Assembly (NCBI GenBank): GCA_030065635.1
Contig: JASJDJ010000009.1
Location: forward strand, 1-64,000
From: Xenococcaceae cyanobacterium MO_188.B32
GTDB lineage: Bacteria; Cyanobacteriota; Cyanobacteriia; Cyanobacteriales; Xenococcaceae
DNA: 64,000 nucleotides
Direction of reading: 5' to 3'
Below are positions 1 to 7,987 of this stretch, piece after piece (the first letter of the stretch is position 1; each line of letters opens with the position of its first letter). The translations under genes were made by a program, and so were the position numbers. The notes below the pieces were generated by a model, which made no database searches, was not told the origin of the DNA, and saw only the letters and a list, made by a program, of their open reading frames with translations.

Positions 1-111
1 ATTTGGAGGCGATTTCAGTTAGCAACTTCAGTAATTATACAACCAACTTTTTGATTCCTCTGCCTTCTTAATCCCTGTCTCGTATGACTTTCAGCATTTA
101 TTAACTTAACC

Positions 112-726
112 TTGACTGGGCTGCTCACGTTTAACCTAGCTGGCTTATTGGCAACAGTAGACGACTTGGGCTTTCCTACCAAAGGCTCTAAATTAAGGTT
201 GGGGATCGATACTTCCATCCCTATTGGCGATGCCAATATTGCTTTTGGCCGTTTTGCTGGTAACTTTAGTCAGTTTATTCCCCTAAATCTTTTTGGCTTT
301 AGTAAAGGACCGAGAACGCTAATTTTGGGTATTCAAGCAGGTACTATCGTGGGTGATGTGCCACCCTATGAAGCTTTTTCTATGGGGGGAAGTAGCTCAG
401 TTCGTGGTTACAGTGGTGGTGAGGTTGGTGCGGGCAGTAGTTTTTTAGTCGCGTCGGCTGAGTATCGTTTTCCCGTTGCTAGCGATCTACACATATTGGT
501 AGATTTCGATATACAGGGGACACTGTTTATTGACTATGGTACTGACCTAGATACAGCAGATGAAGTCATCGGCGATCCAGCCAATGCGCGCAATAAAGAA
601 GGTGATGGGTTTGGTTATGGATTGGGATTGCACGCTAAAACAGACTTTGGTCTAGTGCGGATGGAATTTGCTTTAAACGATGAAGGAGATTTTACTGCTC
701 ACTTTACAGTAGGCGATCGCTATTAA
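112..726 (+). pseudogene. C-terminal fragment of an Omp85/BamA-like outer-membrane barrel protein
   Basis: The 204 translatable codons match the last part of cyanobacterial Omp85 (BamA/D15) barrels: a GFPTKGSKLRLG strand, the segment PPYEAFSMGGSSSVRGY carrying the conserved VRGY loop, and a closing barrel strand ending in VGDRY. A full-length family member has several POTRA domains and is three to four times longer. Upstream in this frame there are stops at 52-54 and 85-87, the first in-frame start is a TTG, and the other two forward frames are also closed before position 72, so the fragment has no visible N-terminal half. I read it as a truncated copy; the parent may lie left of the window. 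The last coding bases recur at 1718-1750, on the far side of the next gene. Confidence 0.75.
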
Positions 727-730
727 CTTT
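699..730. repeat. Direct repeat copy 1, 3' end of the Omp85 fragment
   Basis: This 32-base stretch, covering the last codons and stop of the Omp85 fragment, reappears at 1718-1750 in the same orientation with a single inserted C. The two copies enclose the transporter gene at 729-1625. Confidence 0.9.
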
Positions 731-1625
731 ACTGCTGATTTCGACCCTTGATAACAGAGGATACTGCTTGTTGGGTCATTTTCTGGCGATACAGATTGAC
801 ATAAATTGCATCCGCCACAAATGCCAGGAGGGCAATGGCCGCAATCACAGTTAAAATGCCTGGATCTTTGAAGTTGAGAGCGGTTAGTGCCAGTGCCAAC
901 CCAGCATTGCGAGTCGAGTTGGCTAATGCTATTGTTAAGCGAGTTTCGGGTTCTGGGCCACCCAAATAGTGGCCGATCACAATCGAAGCAGCAACAAACA
1001 AAACGACCCCGATCGCTGTAACGATACCAACTTTAAGAATCGGGAGCAAGGCAACAATGAGCAGAATAATCACCATACCCAGAAACATAAAAGAACTAAT
1101 TTTGGTAACAGGTTCCATCAAGTCATCTGCCAAATCGGAAGCCCATTCGTGCAGTGCCAAACCTACAGTAATAGGAATAAACTGAACCGCTACAACTTGT
1201 TTGAATACATCTACGGAATTAACAGTTGCCTGGGCTGGATAGAGGTGATTCAGAATAAGAACCCAAATTGGCACCACCAGAATGGCAAATAAGGATATTG
1301 TCACCTGAAAACTCCCTGCTAGGGAGGTAACCGCTTTCATTTGGGTTAGTTTTTTGTACATCAGCGGTGCCCCAGGGCAAATAGCCATGGCCATGAGGCC
1401 GATGCGGGTGGTAGGCGACATAGGTACAATTGCGATGATTGTCATGGCTGCCAGTGGCACTAAAATAAAAGAGGCAATCAGACAGCGCACCAGGAGCGAA
1501 GGCCGTCGCCACAGAAGCGAAAGATTCCTAAAACCCTCATTCAGACCGATAGTGAGCATCAAGAGGAAAATTGTAATCTGTGCGTAACTGCCAATAACAG
1601 TCTTAAAGTCAAGTTCCATGGGCAA
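729..1625 (-). CDS. BASS-family (bile acid:sodium symporter-like) transporter
   Basis: A 298-residue, very hydrophobic protein with about nine to ten membrane spans. The sequence ICPGAPLMYKK and the later ALANSTRNAGLALAL resemble the two crossover motifs of the BASS superfamily, whose members move organic anions with sodium. Substrate cannot be read from sequence. The usual start is MPMELDF at 1625; the Met two codons later is an alternative. The gene lies tail to tail with the Omp85 fragment, two bases apart, and is flanked by copies of that fragment's 3' end, which suggests it was inserted there or that the Omp85 end was duplicated around it. Confidence 0.8.
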   Translation of the reverse strand: MPMELDFKTVIGSYAQITIFLLMLTIGLNEGFRNLSLLWRRPSLLVRCLIASFILVPLAAMTIIAIVPMSPTTRIGLMAMAICPGAPLMYKKLTQMKAVTSLAGSFQVTISLFAILVVPIWVLILNHLYPAQATVNSVDVFKQVVAVQFIPITVGLALHEWASDLADDLMEPVTKISSFMFLGMVIILLIVALLPILKVGIVTAIGVVLFVAASIVIGHYLGGPEPETRLTIALANSTRNAGLALALTALNFKDPGILTVIAAIALLAFVADAIYVNLYRQKMTQQAVSSVIKGRNQQ

Positions 1626-1717
1626 ATTCTCCTAGCCAGTGACCTTTAGATCGCAGTCCGTTTGAAACCGTCTGCTTTTCTTCAACAAAAAGAAGCCTAT
1701 CCCTAGATTTATTGTAG

Positions 1718-1750
1718 TCACTTTACAGTAGGCCGATCGCTATTAACTTT
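1718..1750. repeat. Direct repeat copy 2 of the Omp85 gene end
   Basis: Matches 699-730 over the whole length apart from one extra C, and weaker similarity continues about 13 bases to the left. It carries no reading frame of its own. It lies 84 bases before the grr locus. Confidence 0.9.
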
Positions 1751-1833
1751 AAGTGACTATTTCAGTTCTCAGACAATTAATCAACTATAATCGCTTTAAT
1801 AATGTGCAAAATTTGCATCTTTGAGGAATAAAT

Positions 1834-2793
1834 ATGCCCCAAAAATTGACTGTCAACTCGATTATGGGACTTGGAGAGATCGAGAATTTACTGCCTGTAA
1901 CTTTTACTATTTTCTTAAGTTTGATTTCGACTCTATTTTTACCTAGTTCTTCTTTAGCAGAAACCGTAATCGAAAAAGTGGCGCGGACAGGAGTACTAAC
2001 AGTGGGAACGCGCATAGATATAATTCCCTATGCTTATGTCAACGATCGACAGCAATTAGTCGGTTACTCTGTTGATATAGTTAATCTCATTAAACAAGAA
2101 TTAGAAAAACAACTAGATAAGGAAATTATTATTCAAACAGTAGTAGAAGAGAAATTTGCAGACCGCATCCCTCAAATCGTCAATGGTGAAGTCGATCTTG
2201 CTTGCAGTACTGCTTTTACTTGGGAACGAGATAAGTCCGTTGATTTTTCGGTAAGCTATAGTATTTCTGGAATTAGATTACTAGCCAAGCGAGATAGTGA
2301 AATCGAAGACTCGACAGAATCTTTAGTAGGCAAACGGATTGGTATTGCTCCTTATACTATTTCTGAGTCGACCATGAAGTTTATACAACCTCAAGCAACC
2401 CTAGTTCCTATTGAAGATGTCGATGGAGGATTCAAGGCTTTGCAAGCAGGACAAATTGACGCGATCGCAGGAGATACTATTGCTCTAGCTGGTGTGATTC
2501 AAAGAGACAATCCTGATAAGTATAAATTAAGACCACTTCAGCCTTATGCTCGTTATGGAATCGCTTGTATGGTGCCAGAAAATGATTCTAGTTTTCTCGA
2601 TTTGGTCAACTACTCTTTAGTCAAATTCATGCAGGGTTATGTAATTAGAGAACAATCCTCTGTAGATTTAGTCGAGCGCTGGTTTGGTCAAGCAGGAATT
2701 GTGGAATTACCTTCTGAATTAATTCGCAGTTTTTTCCAAAGTATTATTCTTACTCGCGAGCAGATTCTTTGGGAAAATGATCGATCGAGGTAA
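1834..2793 (+). CDS. grrP: Extracellular substrate-binding-like protein, GrrP type
   Basis: A 319-residue SBP_bac_3 (amino-acid ABC transporter binding protein) fold. It has a hydrophobic signal segment ending near ISTLFLPSSSLAE (about residues 30-43), then VLTVGTRIDIIPYAYV and the later VGKRIGIAPYT and LQAGQIDAIAGD segments typical of the two lobes. No permease or ATPase gene is next to it. Orphan binding proteins of this kind are known companions of grrA and grrM in cyanobacteria and are called GrrP; the position here, directly before grrA, fits. A GAGGA ribosome-binding site sits seven bases before the ATG at 1834. The likely role is periplasmic or extracellular handling of the modified peptide or its ligand, which is inference. 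The start at Met11 is an alternative. Confidence 0.85.
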   Translation: MPQKLTVNSIMGLGEIENLLPVTFTIFLSLISTLFLPSSSLAETVIEKVARTGVLTVGTRIDIIPYAYVNDRQQLVGYSVDIVNLIKQELEKQLDKEIIIQTVVEEKFADRIPQIVNGEVDLACSTAFTWERDKSVDFSVSYSISGIRLLAKRDSEIEDSTESLVGKRIGIAPYTISESTMKFIQPQATLVPIEDVDGGFKALQAGQIDAIAGDTIALAGVIQRDNPDKYKLRPLQPYARYGIACMVPENDSSFLDLVNYSLVKFMQGYVIREQSSVDLVERWFGQAGIVELPSELIRSFFQSIILTREQILWENDRSR

Positions 2794-2855
2794 TTATTCA
2801 CAATCGATTTTTGAATGAACCAACAATATTTATATTTATACAGGAGACAAGGTAA

Positions 2856-3275
2856 TTGAATATTAATACAACAACAAGTTTAGTAGGCTTTTTGCTTGCC
2901 CTAGCTACTTTAAATGGCCCTTCAACAGCTACCACAACAAATGAAGTGGATATATCTGCATCTAAACCATCGATCGAACAACGTTTAAACCGCCTGAATG
3001 CAGCTATTCGAGCCAGAGAAGAACAATTACCAGAGTTATCTCAGAGCCACAATAGTTTTACTGTAGCTGGAGGCTGGGCTGATGGACGCGATCGAGAATG
3101 GGTTAATGGAAGGCGTAGTGGTTGGGCTGACGGAAGAGGTGGAGGCTGGGGTAATGTTAATCCCTGGCGTAATGGTTGGTCGGATGGAGGTAGTTTTTAC
3201 AATTACAATCCTTGGCGTAATGGTGCAGGCTGGGTTAATGGGAGGGATGGTGGTGGTTTTGTTAACGCCCGCTGA
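2856..3275 (+). CDS. grrA: GrrA-family cyclophane RiPP precursor
   Basis: A 139-residue precursor with a leader (residues 1-70) typical of the rSAM-associated Gly-rich repeat family, beginning MNINTTTSLVGFLLALATLN, and a Gly-rich core (71-139). The core carries eight W-x-N/D triplets with W at 74, 82, 90, 98, 104, 108, 120 and 126, plus F135-V-N137 and a possible F114-Y-N116. The first four are exactly eight residues apart. In this family the radical SAM enzyme GrrM joins the aromatic ring to the side chain two residues later to form three-residue cyclophanes. The start is a TTG at 2856, chosen because AGGAG lies nine bases upstream and the translated leader fits the family; the upstream ATG at 2815 is out of frame and quickly stops. 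The leader contains a hydrophobic stretch (8-20) that could direct export. Confidence 0.93.
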   Translation: MNINTTTSLVGFLLALATLNGPSTATTTNEVDISASKPSIEQRLNRLNAAIRAREEQLPELSQSHNSFTVAGGWADGRDREWVNGRRSGWADGRGGGWGNVNPWRNGWSDGGSFYNYNPWRNGAGWVNGRDGGGFVNAR

Positions 3276-3367
3276 AATTGAAAGACAAGGGAGACAAGGA
3301 GGACAAGGAAGATGGGGGAGATGAGGGAGAAAATTTTATTGAGAAAAATGAGGTCTAATATTTCAAT

Positions 3368-4570
3368 ATGACTCTAGCAAAAGATAATAATTTAGAGAGG
3401 CAAACTTTGCTTTCTTCAGAGATCGATCTCTCCTGTTTTGGTCCGATTAATTTAGTGGTAATTCAACCCACACCATTTTGTAACCTAGACTGTGATTATT
3501 GCTATTTGCCCCATCGCCAGTTAAAAAAACAATTATCTCTAGATTTAATCGAACCAATTTTTAAAACTATCTTTACTAGTCCTTTTGTCGATCGCTATTT
3601 TACGGTTTGCTGGCACGCAGGAGAGCCTTTAACTGTTCCTATTTCTTTTTATAAGGCTGCCTTTGAAAGGATTAGTCAAGCAGAGTCTAAGTACAATGAA
3701 CAATCCTGTCAGGTATACTATTCTTTTCAAACCAACGCTACCTTAATTAATCAAGCTTGGTGCGATTTTTTTCAACAACATCCCATTCATGTAGGGGTTA
3801 GTATCGATGGTCCTGCTTTTATCCACGATGCCCATCGTCGGACTCGTAAGGGATTGGGTAGCCATGCCAGTACTATGCGGGGGATTAAGTTCTTACAAAA
3901 AAATAAAATTAACTTTAATGTCATTGCCGTTATTACCGAAGATTCCTTGGATTATGCCGATGAAATTTTTAACTTCTTTTTAGACAATGGCATTACCGAT
4001 GTTGGTTTTAACATGGAGGAAACAGAAGGAATTAACTCTTATTCTTCCCTCGATCGCAGTGGTGTAGAAGAACGTTATCGTCAGTTTATTCAACGTTTTT
4101 GGGAACTAGCAGCAAAAACTGATGGTGAATTCAAAGTAAGGGAATTTGAAGTAATTTGTAGCTTAATTTATGATAATTTTCGCCAGGAACGAACTGATAT
4201 GAATCATCCTTGGGCGATCGTTAATGTTGACTACCAAGGTAACTTTTCCACCTTCGATCCAGAATTACTCTCAGTTAAAACAGAACGCTATGGAGATTTT
4301 ATTCTGGGTAATGTACTGCATGACACCTTAGAATCAGTTTGTTATACAGATAAGTTTCAGCGTATTTATCGAGATATGGCTGCGGGGGTTGACTTATGCC
4401 GTAATAACTGCGAATATTTTACCGTTTGTGGTGGTGGTGCCGGTAGCAATAAGTTCTGGGAAAACGGTACGTTTGCTTCCGCAGAAACCAGTGCCTGTAA
4501 ATACCGAATCAAGCTGGTTACAGATCTTGTTTTAGTAGAGTTAGAAAATTCATTAGGTATTGTAAAGTAG
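3368..4570 (+). CDS. grrM: GrrM, cyclophane-forming radical SAM/SPASM peptide maturase
   Basis: A 400-residue enzyme expected to crosslink the aromatic triplets of GrrA. The radical SAM cluster motif CNLDCDYC gives C38, C42 and C45. A C-terminal SPASM region carries several cysteines, including CRNNCEYFTVCGGG and a last one in SACKY, for auxiliary iron-sulfur clusters. The length matches GrrM/OscB maturases and no key residue is missing. It follows grrA by 92 bases; that gap is a purine-rich run of GGGAGACAAGG-like units. The membrane hydroxylase gene begins 20 bases downstream, so the set is probably one transcription unit. Confidence 0.95.
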   Translation: MTLAKDNNLERQTLLSSEIDLSCFGPINLVVIQPTPFCNLDCDYCYLPHRQLKKQLSLDLIEPIFKTIFTSPFVDRYFTVCWHAGEPLTVPISFYKAAFERISQAESKYNEQSCQVYYSFQTNATLINQAWCDFFQQHPIHVGVSIDGPAFIHDAHRRTRKGLGSHASTMRGIKFLQKNKINFNVIAVITEDSLDYADEIFNFFLDNGITDVGFNMEETEGINSYSSLDRSGVEERYRQFIQRFWELAAKTDGEFKVREFEVICSLIYDNFRQERTDMNHPWAIVNVDYQGNFSTFDPELLSVKTERYGDFILGNVLHDTLESVCYTDKFQRIYRDMAAGVDLCRNNCEYFTVCGGGAGSNKFWENGTFASAETSACKYRIKLVTDLVLVELENSLGIVK

Positions 4571-4590
4571 GAATTTTCGAGGGTTATATC

Positions 4591-5097
4591 ATGATATCCA
4601 ACGGTTTTATGCTGGGAACTTCTATTTTTGTTCTTGCTTTTATTTTTGCTAGTTTTTTAGAGTATTGGCTTCATCGCTTAATGCATATTTCTCCTTGGTT
4701 TGGCAACACGATCGACTCCCATTCTATTCATCATAATAGAAATCAAGCTACGGGAATTCTTTGGGAGTTTAGAAACTACTCTATGGCTGTGCTAATTTTG
4801 TGTCCAGCCTTTTTTATTTCTAGTTCGGTAGGGATTATCGTGGTGTCTCGTGGTTTCACTTATGCAGCTTTTGCAGCCTATGCCCATCAAATACAACACG
4901 ATAATCCTACTAAATGTTTCTGGATGAAAATGCCCGTACACTACATTCACCACAAGCATAATCAGTGGCATCATAATTTTGGCATCGGTGTAGATTGGTG
5001 GGATCGTATATTTGCCACCTACAAATTGGTAGAATGGCCCACTGAAGAAGAGCTAGCTCAATCACAACTTGGTCTATTGCAAATAAAGTGGTGGTAA
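4591..5097 (+). CDS. Fatty acid hydroxylase/sterol desaturase superfamily membrane protein
   Basis: A 168-residue integral membrane di-iron protein. The histidine boxes are visible: HRLMH near residue 29, HSIHH near 44, HQIQHD, and a final cluster HYIHHKHNQWHH around 118-129. About three to four membrane spans separate them. Relatives hydroxylate or desaturate lipids, sterols or carotenoids. The ATG is preceded by GAGGG. It starts 20 bases after grrM, so it may be a member of the peptide locus, for example modifying a lipid or the precursor, but this is inference. Its substrate is not recognisable. Confidence 0.85.
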   Translation: MISNGFMLGTSIFVLAFIFASFLEYWLHRLMHISPWFGNTIDSHSIHHNRNQATGILWEFRNYSMAVLILCPAFFISSSVGIIVVSRGFTYAAFAAYAHQIQHDNPTKCFWMKMPVHYIHHKHNQWHHNFGIGVDWWDRIFATYKLVEWPTEEELAQSQLGLLQIKWW

Positions 5098-5462
5098 ATT
5101 GACAGAGCTTCAGATAGTATCCAAGTAGTTCCATATAACCCTGTCCAGAAGTAACTGTGTCTTGGTCGATTTTGACTTTCAATTTTTAGCCGATTAATAT
5201 ACTCAGTTAGACCAATATTTCTAATCTTTAACCCTATGATTTTAGCGGTTGTCTCCCCGTCAGCTGAATAAGTATAATTGCTGGAATTTAAGTACGCTCG
5301 AGCGATAAATACGCATAATCGCTGAAGATTTCCGTCTAATGATGGAGTTAAAACTTTACATATAAATATTACACTAAAAGATGATTTAGTTTTGTCTATA
5401 ATTCAATCAAGCATACACAATACTAAATAAATACTAAATAAAAATCAAGTATCATACTTTAC
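5098..5462. other. Intergenic region, no gene seen
   Basis: AT-rich DNA of 365 bases between the hydroxylase and the DUF3102 gene. The last 100 bases are strongly AT-rich and probably hold the promoter of the downstream gene. No RNA gene or clear palindrome was found. Confidence 0.5.
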
Positions 5463-6458
5463 ATGAAATTAGACTCTAACTCAACAAGCGAAGGGATAAT
5501 TACTCGCTTTGATTATGAAATTTTGTCTCCTCAACAAAGAAATGTCATTCAAAAGTGTACGGGAGAAATCAAAGAGCGATTGCGTCGTACTGCTCAGGAT
5601 GTTTGGGAAGTAGGACAAAAGTTGGTCGAGGTGCGCTCGCAATTAGAGCATGGTCAATTTGAAGTTTGGTTGTCGGCAGAATTTGGTTGGAGTCGTCGTA
5701 CTGCCTATAATTTTATCAACGTATATGACGCTTTTGGTGAGAGTACAAATTTTGCACGACTTGATATTGCTACCTCTGCTCTTTACAAACTAGCAGCACC
5801 TTCTACACCCTCCTCAGTTCGCCAGGAATTTTTAGACAAAGCAGAAAAAGGTGAGAAAATAACCCACAAAGAAATCAGTCAAGCTCTCAATACCATCAAA
5901 AACTCAAGTATAGTTACCAAATCTCAACAAATTTCCTCACCGTCACCCAAAATACTGCAAGTTATACCTAAAGATAGCTTAGAATTAGAATTAAAAAGGC
6001 TAAACGACAATTTAGCTCACCAACCCAAAACATCCTCTCAGTCAGTTATGGCGCAAACTCAAGTTGAGATTAAATCGGGCTGTTGGTATCTCTTCGATCT
6101 GATAAATGTCTTATTTTGTGGCGATACCGCTTTAACCAAATTTTTCCAGCGCGCACCAGAAGCTACTCTAGCTCTAGCCGTTACTTCTGATGATTGGGAC
6201 CACGATTGGCTAATTGAGAAAGCAGATAATTTAGTGGTACTCAAAGAGTCTTATCTCAAAGAAGGGACGAGCGAGCAAATCATCTCTCTTTTTTCTGCAG
6301 AAGGAGATACCATAATTTTGCCCTGGTTGCCTAAAGCAGAAATGCTGGCGATCGCTCACCGTTTGAAGAGAAGAATTGTCGCTGGCGACCCCAGTCCCGA
6401 ACGCTGTCAAAAGGCGATCGAGCAACTGGGGCTAAATGTCGAGCAAATCAGGTTGTAA
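5463..6458 (+). CDS. DUF3102 domain-containing protein
   Basis: A 331-residue protein. Residues about 25-140 form the DUF3102 region: an ERLRRTAQDVWEVGQKLVEV helix, then GQFEVWLSAEFGWSRRTAYN, which looks like a helix-turn-helix. Such proteins are common in cyanobacteria and plasmids and are assumed to bind DNA, but the function is not known. A low-complexity linker (about 145-195) separates it from a C-terminal alpha/beta part (about 200-331) beginning with SGCWYLFDLINVLFCGD, which has the look of a nucleotide- or methylase-like Rossmann fold; that part I do not recognise. Transcribed alone. Confidence 0.75.
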   Translation: MKLDSNSTSEGIITRFDYEILSPQQRNVIQKCTGEIKERLRRTAQDVWEVGQKLVEVRSQLEHGQFEVWLSAEFGWSRRTAYNFINVYDAFGESTNFARLDIATSALYKLAAPSTPSSVRQEFLDKAEKGEKITHKEISQALNTIKNSSIVTKSQQISSPSPKILQVIPKDSLELELKRLNDNLAHQPKTSSQSVMAQTQVEIKSGCWYLFDLINVLFCGDTALTKFFQRAPEATLALAVTSDDWDHDWLIEKADNLVVLKESYLKEGTSEQIISLFSAEGDTIILPWLPKAEMLAIAHRLKRRIVAGDPSPERCQKAIEQLGLNVEQIRL

Positions 6459-6461
6459 GAC

Positions 6462-6674
6462 TTATATAACTACTTCTATTTTTGGCGCAACCAATTGTTC
6501 GACTAAGGTTAATACCTCATTACGAGTTAGTTTTTCCTTTCCTAAAGCAATGGCATCTAGAGTTCCATAGGCTAAAGCCAGAGGAATTCGGCAAAAGTCT
6601 AATGCAGGACCTGAATTTAAAGATTGAGTATATAAATCGGCTAATTTGAGATTGCAACGGGCATAAGGCATCAT
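6462..6674 (-). pseudogene. C-terminal remnant of a squalene/phytoene synthase family gene
   Basis: The 70 codons read as the tail of cyanobacterial squalene/phytoene synthase family proteins: the segment GPALDFCRIPLALAYGTLDA followed by an IALGKEKLTRNEVLTLVEQL helix. Full enzymes are about 280 residues and carry two DxxxD motifs, which are absent here. Upstream in frame there are only 12 more codons before a stop at 6711-6713 and they do not continue the family sequence. It is therefore a fragment left by a deletion. It could still be expressed as a short protein, but nothing supports that. Confidence 0.6.
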
Positions 6675-7056
6675 GTAAAAATAACTTGAACAATTTACCG
6701 AAGAGTTAGATCATCAAAATGTAACAGAATTAAAACTTCAACGGCAAAATTCGGGAAATTAGCAGAATCCTTAAAATATTCTGATTATTTGTAATTATAA
6801 GGCTGGAAATGATTAAGAATAACTGTCTCAAGTTTTTAGGTGTCAAAATCTAAGCCCAATCAAGCTTTCAGAGCTGATCGATACATTTGTTTGGGGGAAG
6901 TTCAGCTTCATCTGTGGGGCTGCTGAATGTGGGTTAAAAAAATTTACAACATTTGTTGATAGATATTTCATCTCACTATCCATACTATGAGGTCTATAAG
7001 CTAGTAGTGGCTCGGAAGCAACTCAAACAGCCTTAAAACGGGAAGTGAATATATTT
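6675..7056. other. Intergenic region, promoter side of the 7057-10368 gene set
   Basis: About 380 bases of AT-rich DNA. A short imperfect stem (TTCAGC...GCTGAA) lies near 6902-6928. No RNA gene recognised. Confidence 0.45.
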
Positions 7057-7635
7057 ATGTCTGTCCAAGTCCTTAATAAACCAACAGTTGGAGAAGTTCA
7101 AACTTCTCAAGCTATAACCACAAAACAAATAATTCTCGAAGTCCAAAACTCTTATCAGGTTGATATGGAAAGGGTTCTGCGGGTGCTTGCCGAAGCTAAA
7201 TATGGACAAAACAGTCAACGGGAATTGACCAAAACGGAAAAAGAAATGTTTTGTCTTGCTTGTAGTAGCATTTATTCCACTCTAGAAAAAAGTTTTATCA
7301 GAGAGTATAGAAGAAGAATTACCCTAGAAGAACTCAAAGTATATATTGAAATTCTCAATGACACAAATATTAATCTAAACAATAGAGATTCAGCAACTCA
7401 ATATCGTAATAGTTTAAGAAGAGAGATTGCCCGAGCCTCTTCTAAATCTGTCGAACAAAAATTAAATGCCAAGCTAAGAATTGCCACTAGTAGCGTCAAA
7501 GTTTTTGATGATAGAGCTTCATGGTCGAGATTTAAAAATATGTTCATCAATCCCATTTTAAATTTAGACTCAGATAATCTGATTACACCGCCGATGATTA
7601 TGACTCTGTTTAGATACCAATATCCTCTGATTTAA
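7057..7635 (+). CDS. Protein of unknown function, alpha-helical
   Basis: A 192-residue protein that I do not recognise. It is rich in charged residues and looks largely helical, with a central segment YSTLEKSFIREYRRRITLEE and no signal peptide or membrane span. I chose ATG 7057 (MSVQVLNKP) because GGAAG lies about 11 bases upstream; a GTG at 7045 would add four residues. The next gene starts 13 bases after its end, and two further genes follow with 12-base and overlapping junctions, so it heads a four-gene set with the anion transporter. Confidence 0.65.
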   Translation: MSVQVLNKPTVGEVQTSQAITTKQIILEVQNSYQVDMERVLRVLAEAKYGQNSQRELTKTEKEMFCLACSSIYSTLEKSFIREYRRRITLEELKVYIEILNDTNINLNNRDSATQYRNSLRREIARASSKSVEQKLNAKLRIATSSVKVFDDRASWSRFKNMFINPILNLDSDNLITPPMIMTLFRYQYPLI

Positions 7636-7648
7636 AATCGTTTTAATA

Positions 7649-7975
7649 ATGTTTGAAAAACACAACTTTATAGCTATAGTCAAATTCCATGCTCTGATTC
7701 CAGAAATTCAAAGTCTTCTTCAATCTCAGGGCTTAATCGAAACTACACTTAGTCAAGACCAGATTAAAGTTTTCTCTTTTCAAGGTAGTTACTTAGATTT
7801 ATATTTCAAAAAAGCTGGCTTTGAGTCCGAGATAATTAGCCAATATTTGACTTTGATTGATATTGGGTTGGCTCCTGAATCCGAGATAGAAACTATTACT
7901 AACTCCCAACTAATTAAGGATAGAAATAATCGACTTTTTTCGCTTCAAACCCCTAACAAAATTAACAATTTCTAA
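7649..7975 (+). CDS. Small hypothetical protein
   Basis: A 108-residue protein, no recognised domain, no signal peptide. It begins MFEKHNFIAIVKFHALIPEI. It is tightly spaced on both sides (13 and 12 bases) within the 7057-10368 gene set, which argues that it is a real gene. Confidence 0.6.
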   Translation: MFEKHNFIAIVKFHALIPEIQSLLQSQGLIETTLSQDQIKVFSFQGSYLDLYFKKAGFESEIISQYLTLIDIGLAPESEIETITNSQLIKDRNNRLFSLQTPNKINNF

Positions 7976-7987
7976 GAAGAACTAATT

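Noticed and set aside
969-1587. Plus-strand frames opposite the transporter gene
   Set aside because: Low-complexity antisense frames; the minus-strand transporter has a full membrane-protein pattern.
1834-2793. Ordinary amino-acid ABC importer
   Set aside because: No permease or ATPase gene is adjacent, and the gene lies directly before grrA and grrM, where the orphan GrrP protein is expected.
3082-3324. Gly/Met/Val-rich reading frame overlapping the GrrA core
   Set aside because: It is the shifted frame of the repetitive grrA core and has no family match or start signal.
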